Shown here one piece after another: positions 51,069 to 58,068 of a DNA stretch of 64,000 bases. Position 1 is the stretch's first letter, and every line of letters begins with the position of its first letter. The stretch is from positions 62,001 through 126,000 of the forward strand of contig NZ_LQOU01000039.1 of assembly GCF_002102155.1 (NCBI RefSeq), in the 5' to 3' direction. The position numbers and the translations under genes are program-made. Source of the stretch: Mycobacterium europaeum. Its GTDB lineage: Bacteria; Actinomycetota; Actinomycetes; Mycobacteriales; Mycobacteriaceae. Under the pieces are notes generated by a model that did no database searches, was not told where the DNA came from, and saw only the letters and a program-made list of their open reading frames with translations.

Positions 51069-51875
51069 TCAGGTGGTGACCAGTGTCCCGATTTTCTCAC
51101 CGGCGACCGCGCGGGCGATATTGCCATTGGTCAGCAGGTTGAACACCAGGATCGGCATGCCATTGTCCATGCACAGGCTGAACGCCGTGGCATCGGCCAC
51201 TCGCAGGCCCCGGTCGATGACCTCGCGGTGGCTGATCGCGGCGATGAGCTCGGCGTGCGGGTTCTGCCGAGGATCCGCGGAAAACACCCCGTCGACCGCC
51301 TTGGCCATCAAGACCACCTCCGCGCCGATCTCCAGCGCCCGCTGCGCGGCCGTGGTGTCGGTGGAGAAGTACGGCAGTCCCATGCCGGCCCCGAAGATCA
51401 CCACCCGGCCCTTCTCCAGGTGGCGCACGGCGCGCAGGGGCAGGTACGGCTCGGCGACCTGACCCATGGTGATCGCGGTCTGCACCCGGGTCACGATGCC
51501 TTCCTTCTCCAGGAAGTCTTGCAGCGCAAGGCTGTTCATGACCGTGCCGAGCATGCCCATGTAGTCCGAACGGGTGCGTTCCATGCCGCGCTGCTGCAGC
51601 TGCGCGCCGCGGAAGAAGTTGCCGCCGCCGATCACGACGGCGACCTGGACGCCGTCGCGAACCACCTCGGCTATCTGGCGGGCCACCCGCGCCACGACGT
51701 CGGGATCCAGGCCGACCTGGCCGCCGCCGAACATCTCGCCGCCGAGCTTGAGCAGCACCCGGGAGTACTTCGGCCGCGTTCGCGCCTGCCCGGCAGCCGA
51801 TCCGTTCTCCGGTGCCATGTCCTCCGTCTTCGGAGCCGCCGCGCCGGCGGCTTGGGGCTCGCTGGACTCCGTCAT
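51069..51875 (-). CDS. pyrH: Uridylate kinase
   Basis: PyrH phosphorylates UMP to UDP in pyrimidine synthesis. LLKLGGEMFGG and IGGGNFFRGAQL form the nucleotide site, followed by LMAKAVDGVFSADP. The first 35 residues (Ala/Pro/Glu-rich) are an extension beyond the enzyme core that also occurs in mycobacterial copies. Length 268 residues. It heads the pyrH-frr-cdsA-rlmN run. Confidence 0.96.
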   Translation of the reverse strand: MTESSEPQAAGAAAPKTEDMAPENGSAAGQARTRPKYSRVLLKLGGEMFGGGQVGLDPDVVARVARQIAEVVRDGVQVAVVIGGGNFFRGAQLQQRGMERTRSDYMGMLGTVMNSLALQDFLEKEGIVTRVQTAITMGQVAEPYLPLRAVRHLEKGRVVIFGAGMGLPYFSTDTTAAQRALEIGAEVVLMAKAVDGVFSADPRQNPHAELIAAISHREVIDRGLRVADATAFSLCMDNGMPILVFNLLTNGNIARAVAGEKIGTLVTT

Positions 51876-52226
51876 CAGGCTCCTCGCATGAGAGTGCCAT
51901 CCCGGCGTGATCTCATCCGGAACGGCATTTCACATCCTGCCTCATCGCAGCACAACGAGGCCTCGGCGGGGTGCATTATGCGCAGAGTTGGCGATGCGGA
52001 CGGCTTTTCGAGTCGATCGGCCCAGGTGAGCCGACGGCCGCGTCGGTTCCGCCGCCCTCGGCGAGCCAATGTTTGAGCGGTGGCCGACAGGGGGAATCCG
52101 CACCATCGGCGGCGGGAATTCACGGTCTTGAGAATAAGGACCAATCCGCCGTGTGACCGGACCGATCGCCCCGGCGATCGGCATTGAGCGATCGCTCAAG
52201 GTACGCCTACGAGGAGGAACTGACCC
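51876..52226. other. Divergent intergenic region, pyrH / csbD-like
   Basis: No convincing gene is seen in these 351 bases. They should hold the promoters of pyrH (minus) and of the CsbD-like gene (plus). The right end carries two adjacent palindromes, listed separately. Confidence 0.6.
52163..52199. promoter_or_regulatory. Two adjacent palindromes upstream of the csbD-like gene
   Basis: CGATCGCC-cc-GGCGATCG (52163-52180) is followed three bases later by the perfect 16-bp palindrome TTGAGCGATCGCTCAA (52184-52199). The second has the shape of a TetR-family operator. They end 27 bases before the ATG, overlapping the expected promoter or leader. Confidence 0.5.
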
Positions 52227-52463
52227 ATGGCGGACAACAACTCGGGACCTGCTGAAGCTGTCAAGGGCGTCGTCGAGGACGTCAAAGGCAAGGCCAAGGA
52301 GGCCGTTGGTGCGGTGACGGGTCGCGACGACCTGACCCGCGAGGGCCAGGCGCAGCAGGACAAGGCTGAGGCGCAGCGCGACGCGGCGAAGAAGGAAGCC
52401 GAAGCCGAGGCGGCGCGGGGCGGCGCCGAGGCCGCTGAGCAGCGCCAGAAGGCCAATCAGTAG
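52227..52463 (+). CDS. CsbD-like stress protein
   Basis: The 78-residue, highly charged, Ala/Lys/Glu-rich protein has the CsbD core AVKGVVEDVKGKAKEAVGAV and GRDDLTREGQAQQDKAEAQ. CsbD-type proteins are small hydrophilic general-stress proteins of unknown mechanism. The GGAGG ribosome-binding site is strong. It is monocistronic: palindromes lie upstream and a strong terminator follows directly. Confidence 0.9.
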   Translation: MADNNSGPAEAVKGVVEDVKGKAKEAVGAVTGRDDLTREGQAQQDKAEAQRDAAKKEAEAEAARGGAEAAEQRQKANQ

Positions 52464-52474
52464 CTTGCTGGAAG

Positions 52475-52520
52475 GATGGGTCCGGTCCGTGCAAACGGAC
52501 CGGACCCATCGACTTTTTCC
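52475..52520 (+). terminator. Rho-independent terminator of the csbD-like gene
   Basis: GATGGGTCCGGTCCGT and ACGGACCGGACCCATC form a perfect 16-bp stem with loop GCAA, followed by GACTTTTTCC. The stem starts 12 bases after the stop codon. Confidence 0.9.
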
Positions 52521-52688
52521 GGTCAGGGCACTCACGCCGAGTTAGCCGGGCCGACGCGCTCCGCCACCTCGTCGAAGCAGTTTGCTTAAGCTCGCGCTGA
52601 GCGGGTAATCATCGCTGCGCGTCGGCAGACATCTCTTTCGCGAGATGCCTGCGGGGCCGGGGCCAGAACCACGCGAAGTGTTCGGGAG

Positions 52689-53426
52689 ATGCCGTTGGAC
52701 GTTCTATTGCTGACCGACGCGGACGACTTCGATCGGGCCCTCCCGCCCCTGCCGTCGTTCGCGCGAATCACTCGGCGCGCGCCCCTCACCGGTGACCGCG
52801 GCGCACCCGACGATTCCGGTGACGTCGCGATCGTCGATGCGCGTGGCGACCCCGCGGCCGCCCGGGAGGCCTGCCGTCGGCTCACCACCGCAGCACCCGC
52901 CACCGCGGTGCTGGCCCTGGTGGAAGGGGCCGACCGAGCGTCGGTAGGCGGCGACTTGGTCGTTGACGACGTCATGGCGTGCGGCGCCGACGCCGACGAG
53001 GTGCAGGAGCGGCTGCGGCGCGCAATTGCCCAGCGGCGCAGCGCAATCGACGGCAGCCTGCGATTCGGGGCCCTGCTCTTGCACCCGACCAGCTTCACCG
53101 GGTTGCTGGAGGGCAAGGATCTGGGTTTGACACTGACCGAGTTCAAGCTGCTGAGTTTCCTTGTGCAGCACGCCGGCCGGCCCTTTACCCGGACCCGACT
53201 GATGCACGAGGCGTGGGGCTATGACAGCAATGGTCGAGTCCGTTCGGTCGACGTCCACGTCCGCCGGCTGCGCGCCAAGCTCGGGCCCCGCCATCAGTCG
53301 ATGGTCGACACCGTCCGGGGCGTCGGCTATAGGGCGGCCACCCCACCATATCCGGAGTGGATCGTCACTGAATCGCCGCTGACACCGATGTGGACGGACT
53401 CCGCTTCGAACCCGGTGCCGCACTGA
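52689..53426 (+). CDS. OmpR/GlnR-type winged-helix transcriptional regulator (Rv2884-like)
   Basis: The 245-residue protein has a short diverged receiver-like N-terminus (DVLLLTDADD; Asp50 in DVAIVDARGDP could be the phosphoacceptor position) and a clear OmpR/PhoB DNA-binding domain (about 125-215): LTLTEFKLLSFLVQHAGRP, then RSVDVHVRRLRAKLG, then VRGVGYR. No histidine kinase gene is adjacent, so it may act without phosphorylation, like GlnR. It corresponds to M. tuberculosis Rv2884. Targets are unknown. Confidence 0.88.
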   Translation: MPLDVLLLTDADDFDRALPPLPSFARITRRAPLTGDRGAPDDSGDVAIVDARGDPAAAREACRRLTTAAPATAVLALVEGADRASVGGDLVVDDVMACGADADEVQERLRRAIAQRRSAIDGSLRFGALLLHPTSFTGLLEGKDLGLTLTEFKLLSFLVQHAGRPFTRTRLMHEAWGYDSNGRVRSVDVHVRRLRAKLGPRHQSMVDTVRGVGYRAATPPYPEWIVTESPLTPMWTDSASNPVPH

Positions 53427-53472
53427 TTCTGCGAAATCGAGTGATGTTGCAGGACAGAGACTTTCGCACTCA

Positions 53473-54408
53473 TCAGCCGAACAGTGGGAAGGCTCGCTTA
53501 CGGGCCAGCGCATCCATGCCTTGCTGGATGGAGTCCTGGATCTCGCGGTACTTGCGGTCGATGTAGGCCTCGTCCTCCGCGCGCGCGGGATCGTGGTCGA
53601 GTTCCACCGCCGGCATGAACCGGGTCCTGATCTTGGCCGGCAGCGGCAGCTGGGGAAGCGCCGCCGGCGCTATCCCCCACGGCAGTGAGATCGCCAGCGG
53701 GAACACCTTGAGGCGCAACAGCCGGTCCAGCTGCAAGGCCTTCGACAGCTTGTCACCGCGAATCAGCACGGGCATGGCGTCGGCACCGCCCACCGTGGCG
53801 ATCGGCACCACGGGGACGCCCGCCCGGATCGCCATCTTCACGAACCCTTTTCGACCCGCCAGGTTGGCCTGGTCGCGCTCGGTCCACGGACGCAGCGAGT
53901 CCACCTCCCCGCCTGGCCACAGCGCGACGTCACGCCCCTCGGCCAGGGCGGTGGCGATCGCATCCGGGGCGGCCGGAAGGACGCCCATGGACCGGAAGTA
54001 CCGCCCGATCACCGGGATCGCCATCAACGCGTCATGCGCCGTGCCGTGGAGCGGGCGTTCCTGACCGAAGCGCCGCCACCACTGCAGACCGACGGTCCAG
54101 GCGTCCCAGACGAACGGAGCGCCGGAGTGGATACCGACCAGCAGCGCCGGCGGCGGCGGGACGTTCTCCCAGCCGTCGATCTCCATGCGAAACCAGTAGT
54201 CCACCAGCACGTTCCAGAGATACTTCTGTCGTTGCAGGGTGGTCTCGTCCTGCCCGCTGAGATCCCACTTGCCGGCGCGCTCGGCGACCCAACCGCTCAA
54301 TCCGCCGCCCTGATCGCTGCGCCGCTCCTCCATCGTGGCCCGCGCCCGCTCGGCATGGACCTGCGCCTGTTCGCGAATGTCAGCTGGCCTGTGATCCGGG
54401 TTACTCAT
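53473..54408 (-). CDS. Lysophospholipid/glycerolipid acyltransferase-like protein (PlsC superfamily)
   Basis: The start MSNPDHRPADIREQ at 54408 gives 311 residues. After a charged N-terminus come WENVPPPPALLVGIHSGAP, the acyltransferase His motif (spaced HSGAPFVWDAW rather than strict HxxxxD), and EGRDVALWPGGE in place of the usual FPEG. It resembles the mycobacterial acyltransferases predicted to act on glycerolipids. No membrane anchor beyond short hydrophobic stretches is seen. It has no counterpart at this position in M. tuberculosis. Confidence 0.85.
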   Translation of the reverse strand: MSNPDHRPADIREQAQVHAERARATMEERRSDQGGGLSGWVAERAGKWDLSGQDETTLQRQKYLWNVLVDYWFRMEIDGWENVPPPPALLVGIHSGAPFVWDAWTVGLQWWRRFGQERPLHGTAHDALMAIPVIGRYFRSMGVLPAAPDAIATALAEGRDVALWPGGEVDSLRPWTERDQANLAGRKGFVKMAIRAGVPVVPIATVGGADAMPVLIRGDKLSKALQLDRLLRLKVFPLAISLPWGIAPAALPQLPLPAKIRTRFMPAVELDHDPARAEDEAYIDRKYREIQDSIQQGMDALARKRAFPLFG

Positions 54409-54451
54409 GGTTGCCGGGTACCCGATTGATGCCCGCACGATGCAACACGGC

Positions 54452-54499
54452 CATAAAAACGGAATCTCCCCGCGTCGCACGCGACGCGGGGAGATTCCG
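54452..54499 (-). terminator. Rho-independent terminator of the MPT63-like gene
   Basis: A perfect 19-bp stem (54460-54478 with 54481-54499, two-base loop AC) ends 10 bases after the stop at 54509. On the minus strand it is followed by GTTTTTATGG, the T-run. Confidence 0.9.
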
Positions 54500-54508
54500 C
54501 AAGCCGGA

Positions 54509-55066
54509 CTACGTGTGGGCCGGGGCCGGCGGAGCGCCCGGTGCCGGGCTGGCGTTGGGAGCGCCGGGCGCCGAGCCACCCTGCACGTTCGAGGTCCAGA
54601 TCAGAATGTCTTGCATTCCGTCGTTGTAGACCACGCCGTTCGGCGGCGCACCCGTCACGTCGAAGTACAGCGTGCCGGTCGACTCGCTGCCCTGCGGGAT
54701 CGGCGCCGGGTTGAGGCCGTTGGGGACCCCCACCTTGTCGATCACCCGGTAGTTCTGGCCATTGGGGCCGCGGGCGATGAAGTCGTTGACCATCGGGGTG
54801 ACGACCCCGCCGTCCGACCGCGCGGTGATGTCAGCCTGGTAGAGCGTCCCCTTGGGCGTGTAGCCGGGAATCGCGGCGGTGCTGGGCTCCAGGTTGCTCA
54901 CCGTGTAGTCCGTGATCAGCGGCCCGTCGACGAGTTTTTCGCTGGTGCCGAAGCCCTGAATGTTGGGCGGCGGCGCGGCCGAAGCCGGCGTCGCGGCGAA
55001 GATACTCGCCACCGCTATGCCCCCGGCTGCGGCGGCTGTCTTGACGGCCGTCTTGGTGACCTTCAT
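54509..55066 (-). CDS. MPT63-like secreted protein (DUF1942)
   Basis: The 185-residue protein has a Sec signal peptide with cleavage after ATPASA (residue 30). The mature part matches the MPT63 immunoglobulin-like fold: VSNLEPSTAAIPGYTPKGTLY, then ARGPNGQNYRV, then IPQGSESTGTLYFDVTG and NDGMQDILIW. A Pro/Ala-rich tail of about 25 residues is added. MPT63 (Rv1926c) is a major secreted antigen of unknown function. A GAAAGGA ribosome-binding site precedes the ATG, inside a small hairpin. Confidence 0.92.
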   Translation of the reverse strand: MKVTKTAVKTAAAAGGIAVASIFAATPASAAPPPNIQGFGTSEKLVDGPLITDYTVSNLEPSTAAIPGYTPKGTLYQADITARSDGGVVTPMVNDFIARGPNGQNYRVIDKVGVPNGLNPAPIPQGSESTGTLYFDVTGAPPNGVVYNDGMQDILIWTSNVQGGSAPGAPNASPAPGAPPAPAHT

Positions 55067-55372
55067 TGTTCATTCCTTTCGTGTTGAACAATCGCCCCCC
55101 AGAAGGGCAATACGCACATATGCCGCCAATAGCCATTTGTCATCCGCTTTAAACATGTCCGCGCGCCGAAATTGCGAAATAGGCGGCGCTTACTGCCGGA
55201 ACGGATTTTTTTGCCGGACAGCACCTTTCGTATCAGTTCTTAACATCTGTATCGCTATTCACGTCGTATCACTGATATGCCCCCGCTCCGCGGCGGCGCC
55301 AGCGGGCGATTAGCCACCGTGGTGGCGGGTAGTCGGAGCCAGACGAAGCAGCCGATGAGGAAAGGGCCGTCC
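55067..55372. other. AT-richer intergenic region upstream of the MPT63-like gene
   Basis: No gene is convincing here. This is the least GC-rich stretch I noticed in the window. It holds TGTTCA (55067-55072) and TGAACA (55085-55090), arms of a hairpin that would bury the ribosome-binding site of the MPT63-like gene, and a T-rich run (ATTTTTTTGCC). It must contain promoters for both divergent genes. Confidence 0.55.
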
Positions 55373-55549
55373 ATGGAACGCGGAAGTTCGAAGCACAGCT
55401 CGCGCGAGGACGACGAACTCAAACACGAGTTGGACGGCACGCTACGCGGTAACCGCCCCAGTCGCGCCGAGGAATGGCGTGATCCCGAGCCGCCGGCCGA
55501 CGACGACGGCGACATCCCGACCGCCGGCCCGGTACCGCGGAAATCCTAG
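55373..55549 (+). CDS. Small acidic hypothetical protein, 58 residues
   Basis: The ATG at 55373 with AGGAAAGG upstream gives a hydrophilic protein MERGSSKHSSREDDELKHEL that continues with GNRPSRAEEWRDPEPPADDDGD. It looks intrinsically disordered. I recall near-identical small proteins in other mycobacteria, but no function is known. The frame is open upstream to 55277. The SDR gene follows 55 bases later on the same strand. Confidence 0.65.
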   Translation: MERGSSKHSSREDDELKHELDGTLRGNRPSRAEEWRDPEPPADDDGDIPTAGPVPRKS

Positions 55550-55604
55550 AGCCGCTTGTCCGCACCAGTGCATGGCGGACCTTCGATCACGAAAGAGAAA
55601 TCGG

Positions 55605-56444
55605 ATGGGTTTTGCCCCTGAGCAACAAGACATCCCAGGCGTGCAGACTCGGATGAAGCCGATTCCCGACTGCGGGGAAAACACTTATCGCGGCTCGGGA
55701 AAGCTCGCCGGCAAAGGGGCCATCGTCACCGGCGGCGACAGCGGCATCGGTCGCGCGGTCGCGATCGCTTTCGCCCGCGAAGGGGCCGACGTGCTGATCT
55801 CCTGTCTCAACGAGGACGACGACGCCCGTGACGTCGCCCGCCACGTGGAGGACGCCGGGCGCAAATGCGTGCTGGTCCCCGGCGACCTCTCCCAGCCGGC
55901 GCATTGCCGCGCCGTCGTCAACCGGGCCGTCGAAGAATTCGGCGGCATCGACATTCTGGTCAACAACGCCGCGTACCAGATGATGCACAAGAGCCTCGAC
56001 GAAATCAGCGACGAGGAATGGGATTACACGTTTCGGCTCAATGTCGGCGCGTACTTCTACCTCGCCAAGGCGGCGGCCCCGTACATGAGCGAGGGGGCGT
56101 CGATCATCGGCGGTTCCTCGGTCAACTCCGATACGCCCAACCTCACGCTGGCACCCTACGCGGCCACCAAGGCCGCCATCGCGAATTTCTCGGCCAGCCT
56201 GGCACAACTGCTCGGCGAGAAGGGAATCCGGGTCAACAGCGTGGCGCCCGGCCCGATATGGACGCCACTGATTCCCTCAACCATGCCGCCCGACAGCGTC
56301 GAATCCTTCGGGGAGAACGTGCCGCTGGGGCGCGCCGGTCAGCCGGCCGAACTCGCCCCCATCTATGTACTGTTGGCCTCCGACGACGCGAGCTATATCT
56401 CCGGCGCACGGGTCGCGGTGACGGGAGGGCGACCGGTGCTGTGA
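55605..56444 (+). CDS. Short-chain dehydrogenase/reductase (general-stress type)
   Basis: The 279-residue enzyme has the classical SDR motifs: TGGDSGIGRAV for the nucleotide, NNAAYQ, Ser in GGSSVNSD and YAATK as the catalytic Tyr-Lys. An N-terminal extension of about 35 residues (QQDIPGVQTRMKPIPDCGE) is typical of the bacterial group including YhxC/YghA, often stress-induced. The ATG at 55605 follows GAAAGAGA; an ATG at 55572 is a longer alternative. The substrate is unknown. Confidence 0.92.
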   Translation: MGFAPEQQDIPGVQTRMKPIPDCGENTYRGSGKLAGKGAIVTGGDSGIGRAVAIAFAREGADVLISCLNEDDDARDVARHVEDAGRKCVLVPGDLSQPAHCRAVVNRAVEEFGGIDILVNNAAYQMMHKSLDEISDEEWDYTFRLNVGAYFYLAKAAAPYMSEGASIIGGSSVNSDTPNLTLAPYAATKAAIANFSASLAQLLGEKGIRVNSVAPGPIWTPLIPSTMPPDSVESFGENVPLGRAGQPAELAPIYVLLASDDASYISGARVAVTGGRPVL

Positions 56445-56449
56445 GCCGC

Positions 56450-56675
56450 CCGGGCGCCCGGTCACGGCCGGAACGGGCACGCCATGCCGGGGCGTCCAGC
56501 CGAGCGGAACCGCCGGGTTGGCGGGATCCGGCGGGCAGACGCGGTAGCACCGGGTGCCGCCCCAGGGTGACCATCCGCCCTGGCATGCGGCCGTCGGCAA
56601 GTTGTCGACGGGCCCCAACGGGTTGTCCGGCAAGGGGATTGGCCTGCCGGGCTCGGCCGCGGGCGCGCAACGCGC
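56450..56675 (-). pseudogene. Possible remnant of a small Cys-rich secreted protein
   Basis: Read on the minus strand, this 230-base gap gives NPLGPVDNLPTAACQGGW, then SPWGGTRCYRVCPPDPANPAV, a Pro/Gly/Cys pattern that looks like a real exported peptide. No convincing start, signal peptide or ribosome-binding site is visible, and the frame runs on into the SDR gene. It may be a decayed gene or chance. Confidence 0.25.
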
Positions 56676-56680
56676 CGGGC

Positions 56681-57010
56681 TCAGGAACCCCTGTTCTCGC
56701 CCAGCTCGTCGACGATCGGGCTCTGGACGGGGATGTCCTTACCGTTTTCGGCGAGCCCGGGTTTGGTGTGGGAGCGACGCGCCGCGGCCTTGTCGCCGTC
56801 TTGGACGTCGTGTTCGTCGGTGATCGTGACCGACGCGGCGACCTGGGCGGCGTTGTTGTAGGTCTCGGGGGGAATGCCCCGCAGGGCGCGGATCGTGTCG
56901 TCGTTGCAGCCATTGCGACCGGCGGCGTCAAGCAGATCCTGCTTGTTGGCCGGAAAGTCCACATCGTTTAGGCACTGGCGCAGCTGACTAGGGGTGGTGG
57001 ACGCAACCAT
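56681..57010 (-). CDS. DUF2795 family protein
   Basis: The 109-residue protein has the DUF2795 core: TTPSQLRQCLNDVDFPANKQDLLDAA, RNGCNDDTIRALRGIPPETYNNAAQVAASV. Members are small proteins of unknown function, common in actinobacteria near stress genes. The tail is hydrophilic. There is no ribosome-binding site, and the candidate promoter lies only about 10 bases upstream, so the message may be nearly leaderless. Confidence 0.85.
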   Translation of the reverse strand: MVASTTPSQLRQCLNDVDFPANKQDLLDAAGRNGCNDDTIRALRGIPPETYNNAAQVAASVTITDEHDVQDGDKAAARRSHTKPGLAENGKDIPVQSPIVDELGENRGS

Positions 57011-57020
57011 GGCTGTCGGG

Positions 57021-57045
57021 ATGCCCGGTGGCCACGGGTCTAAAC
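57021..57045 (-). promoter_or_regulatory. SigF-like promoter of the DUF2795 gene
   Basis: On the minus strand GTTT (57045-57042) is followed after 15 bases by GGGCAT (57026-57021). The mycobacterial SigF consensus is GTTT-N15-17-GGGTAT. The start codon is 11 bases downstream. Confidence 0.35.
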
Positions 57046-57097
57046 GAGGCCACCGGGTGCCGACTGGGTCACATCGGCGGGACCGCCGGTGCGATGC

Positions 57098-57511
57098 TCA
57101 GCGGCCACGGACCCGCCGGTTGTGCTTCACGATCGCGTCGACCAACTCCGGCTTGCTCATCGTCGAGCGGCCCCGGACGTCGAGCCGACGGGCCAGGTCA
57201 AGCAGGTGTTTCTTGCTCGCGTTGGCGTCCACGCCCTCGGCGGTCGCCCCGGAGGCTTGTGGGCCGCCGCTCGTGGCGCGCTCGTCGGACGGACCCTTCT
57301 CCTCCTTGGGTTCCCAATGGTCGCCGACTTTTTCGAAACTGTGCTTGAGGGCCGAATACGCCACCCGGTGGGCGCGCTCTTCGCTGCCGTATTCGTCTGC
57401 GGCCGCATCGTGCGTCTTCGCGAACGTGCGTTGCGCCTTGGCGCTGGAACGCTGCAACGTGCTCGGCAGTTCGTCCTTCTTCGGCTTGCCGCCCTTCGTC
57501 GTCTTCGGCAT
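57098..57511 (-). CDS. ChaB-like protein with Rho-N/SAP-like tail
   Basis: The 137-residue basic protein contains a ChaB-type region (LPSTLQRSSAKAQRTFAKTHDAA, then AHRVAYSALKHSFEKVGDHW) in its first 75 residues. The C-terminal 40 residues (SKKHLLDLARRLDVRGRSTMSKPELVDAIVKHN) resemble a Rho N-terminal or SAP nucleic-acid-binding helix-turn-helix. The AGGAGG ribosome-binding site is perfect. The function of ChaB proteins is uncertain; in this block it is probably stress-linked. Confidence 0.88.
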   Translation of the reverse strand: MPKTTKGGKPKKDELPSTLQRSSAKAQRTFAKTHDAAADEYGSEERAHRVAYSALKHSFEKVGDHWEPKEEKGPSDERATSGGPQASGATAEGVDANASKKHLLDLARRLDVRGRSTMSKPELVDAIVKHNRRVRGR

Positions 57512-57631
57512 GGAAAAACCTCCTGATCAAACCCGCGCGATGGGGGGCCGCCCACCGGTGGTCGGTTACCCCCTTGACGGGCCGGCAATCACGACTTCGC
57601 GGCGCCGAATCCACGTCCGGACCGCCGAAAT

Positions 57632-57650
57632 ATGTCAATATCGTTGACAT
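57632..57650. promoter_or_regulatory. MarR-type operator overlapping its own start codon
   Basis: ATGTCAA-TATCG-TTGACAT is a perfect 7-bp inverted repeat with 5-base spacing. It covers the first two bases of the marR-like start codon, so binding would block transcription start or early elongation. Confidence 0.6.
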
Positions 57651-58068
57651 GGTTCTGGCCGAAGACGCCCCGCTCGGTTACCTGCTCTACCGGGTAGCGA
57701 GCCTGCTGCGACCGGAGGTGTCCGCCGTGTTGGGCCCGCTCGGTCTGACGCTGCCCGAATTCGTCTGCCTGCGTATGCTTTCCATGTTTCCCGGCACGTC
57801 GAGCGCCGAACTGTCCCGGCAGGCGGGCGTCACACCACAGGCGATGAACACCGTGCTGCGCAAGCTGGAAGACATTGGCGCCGTGGCGCGCCCGACGTCG
57901 GTGTCCAGCGGCCGCGCGCTACCCGCCACGCTGACCGGGCAGGGCCGGGCCCTGTTGAAGCGCGCGGAAGGCGCGGTGCGAACCGCCGATGCCCGCATCC
58001 TGGCCAAGCTGACCGAACCTCAGCAGCGCGAGTTCAAGCGGATGCTCGACAAGCTCGGGTCCGACTAG
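57649..58068 (+). CDS. MarR-family transcriptional regulator (Rv2887-like)
   Basis: The 139-residue protein begins MVLAEDAPLGYLLYRVAS and has the winged helix-turn-helix SSAELSRQAGVTPQAMNTVLRKLEDIGAVARP. It closely resembles M. tuberculosis Rv2887, a drug-responsive repressor whose loss raises resistance to some compounds by derepressing a methyltransferase. There is no ribosome-binding site, and the operator overlaps the start, which fits an autoregulated leaderless gene. It converges with amiC, overlapping by 4 bases. Confidence 0.92.
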   Translation: MVLAEDAPLGYLLYRVASLLRPEVSAVLGPLGLTLPEFVCLRMLSMFPGTSSAELSRQAGVTPQAMNTVLRKLEDIGAVARPTSVSSGRALPATLTGQGRALLKRAEGAVRTADARILAKLTEPQQREFKRMLDKLGSD

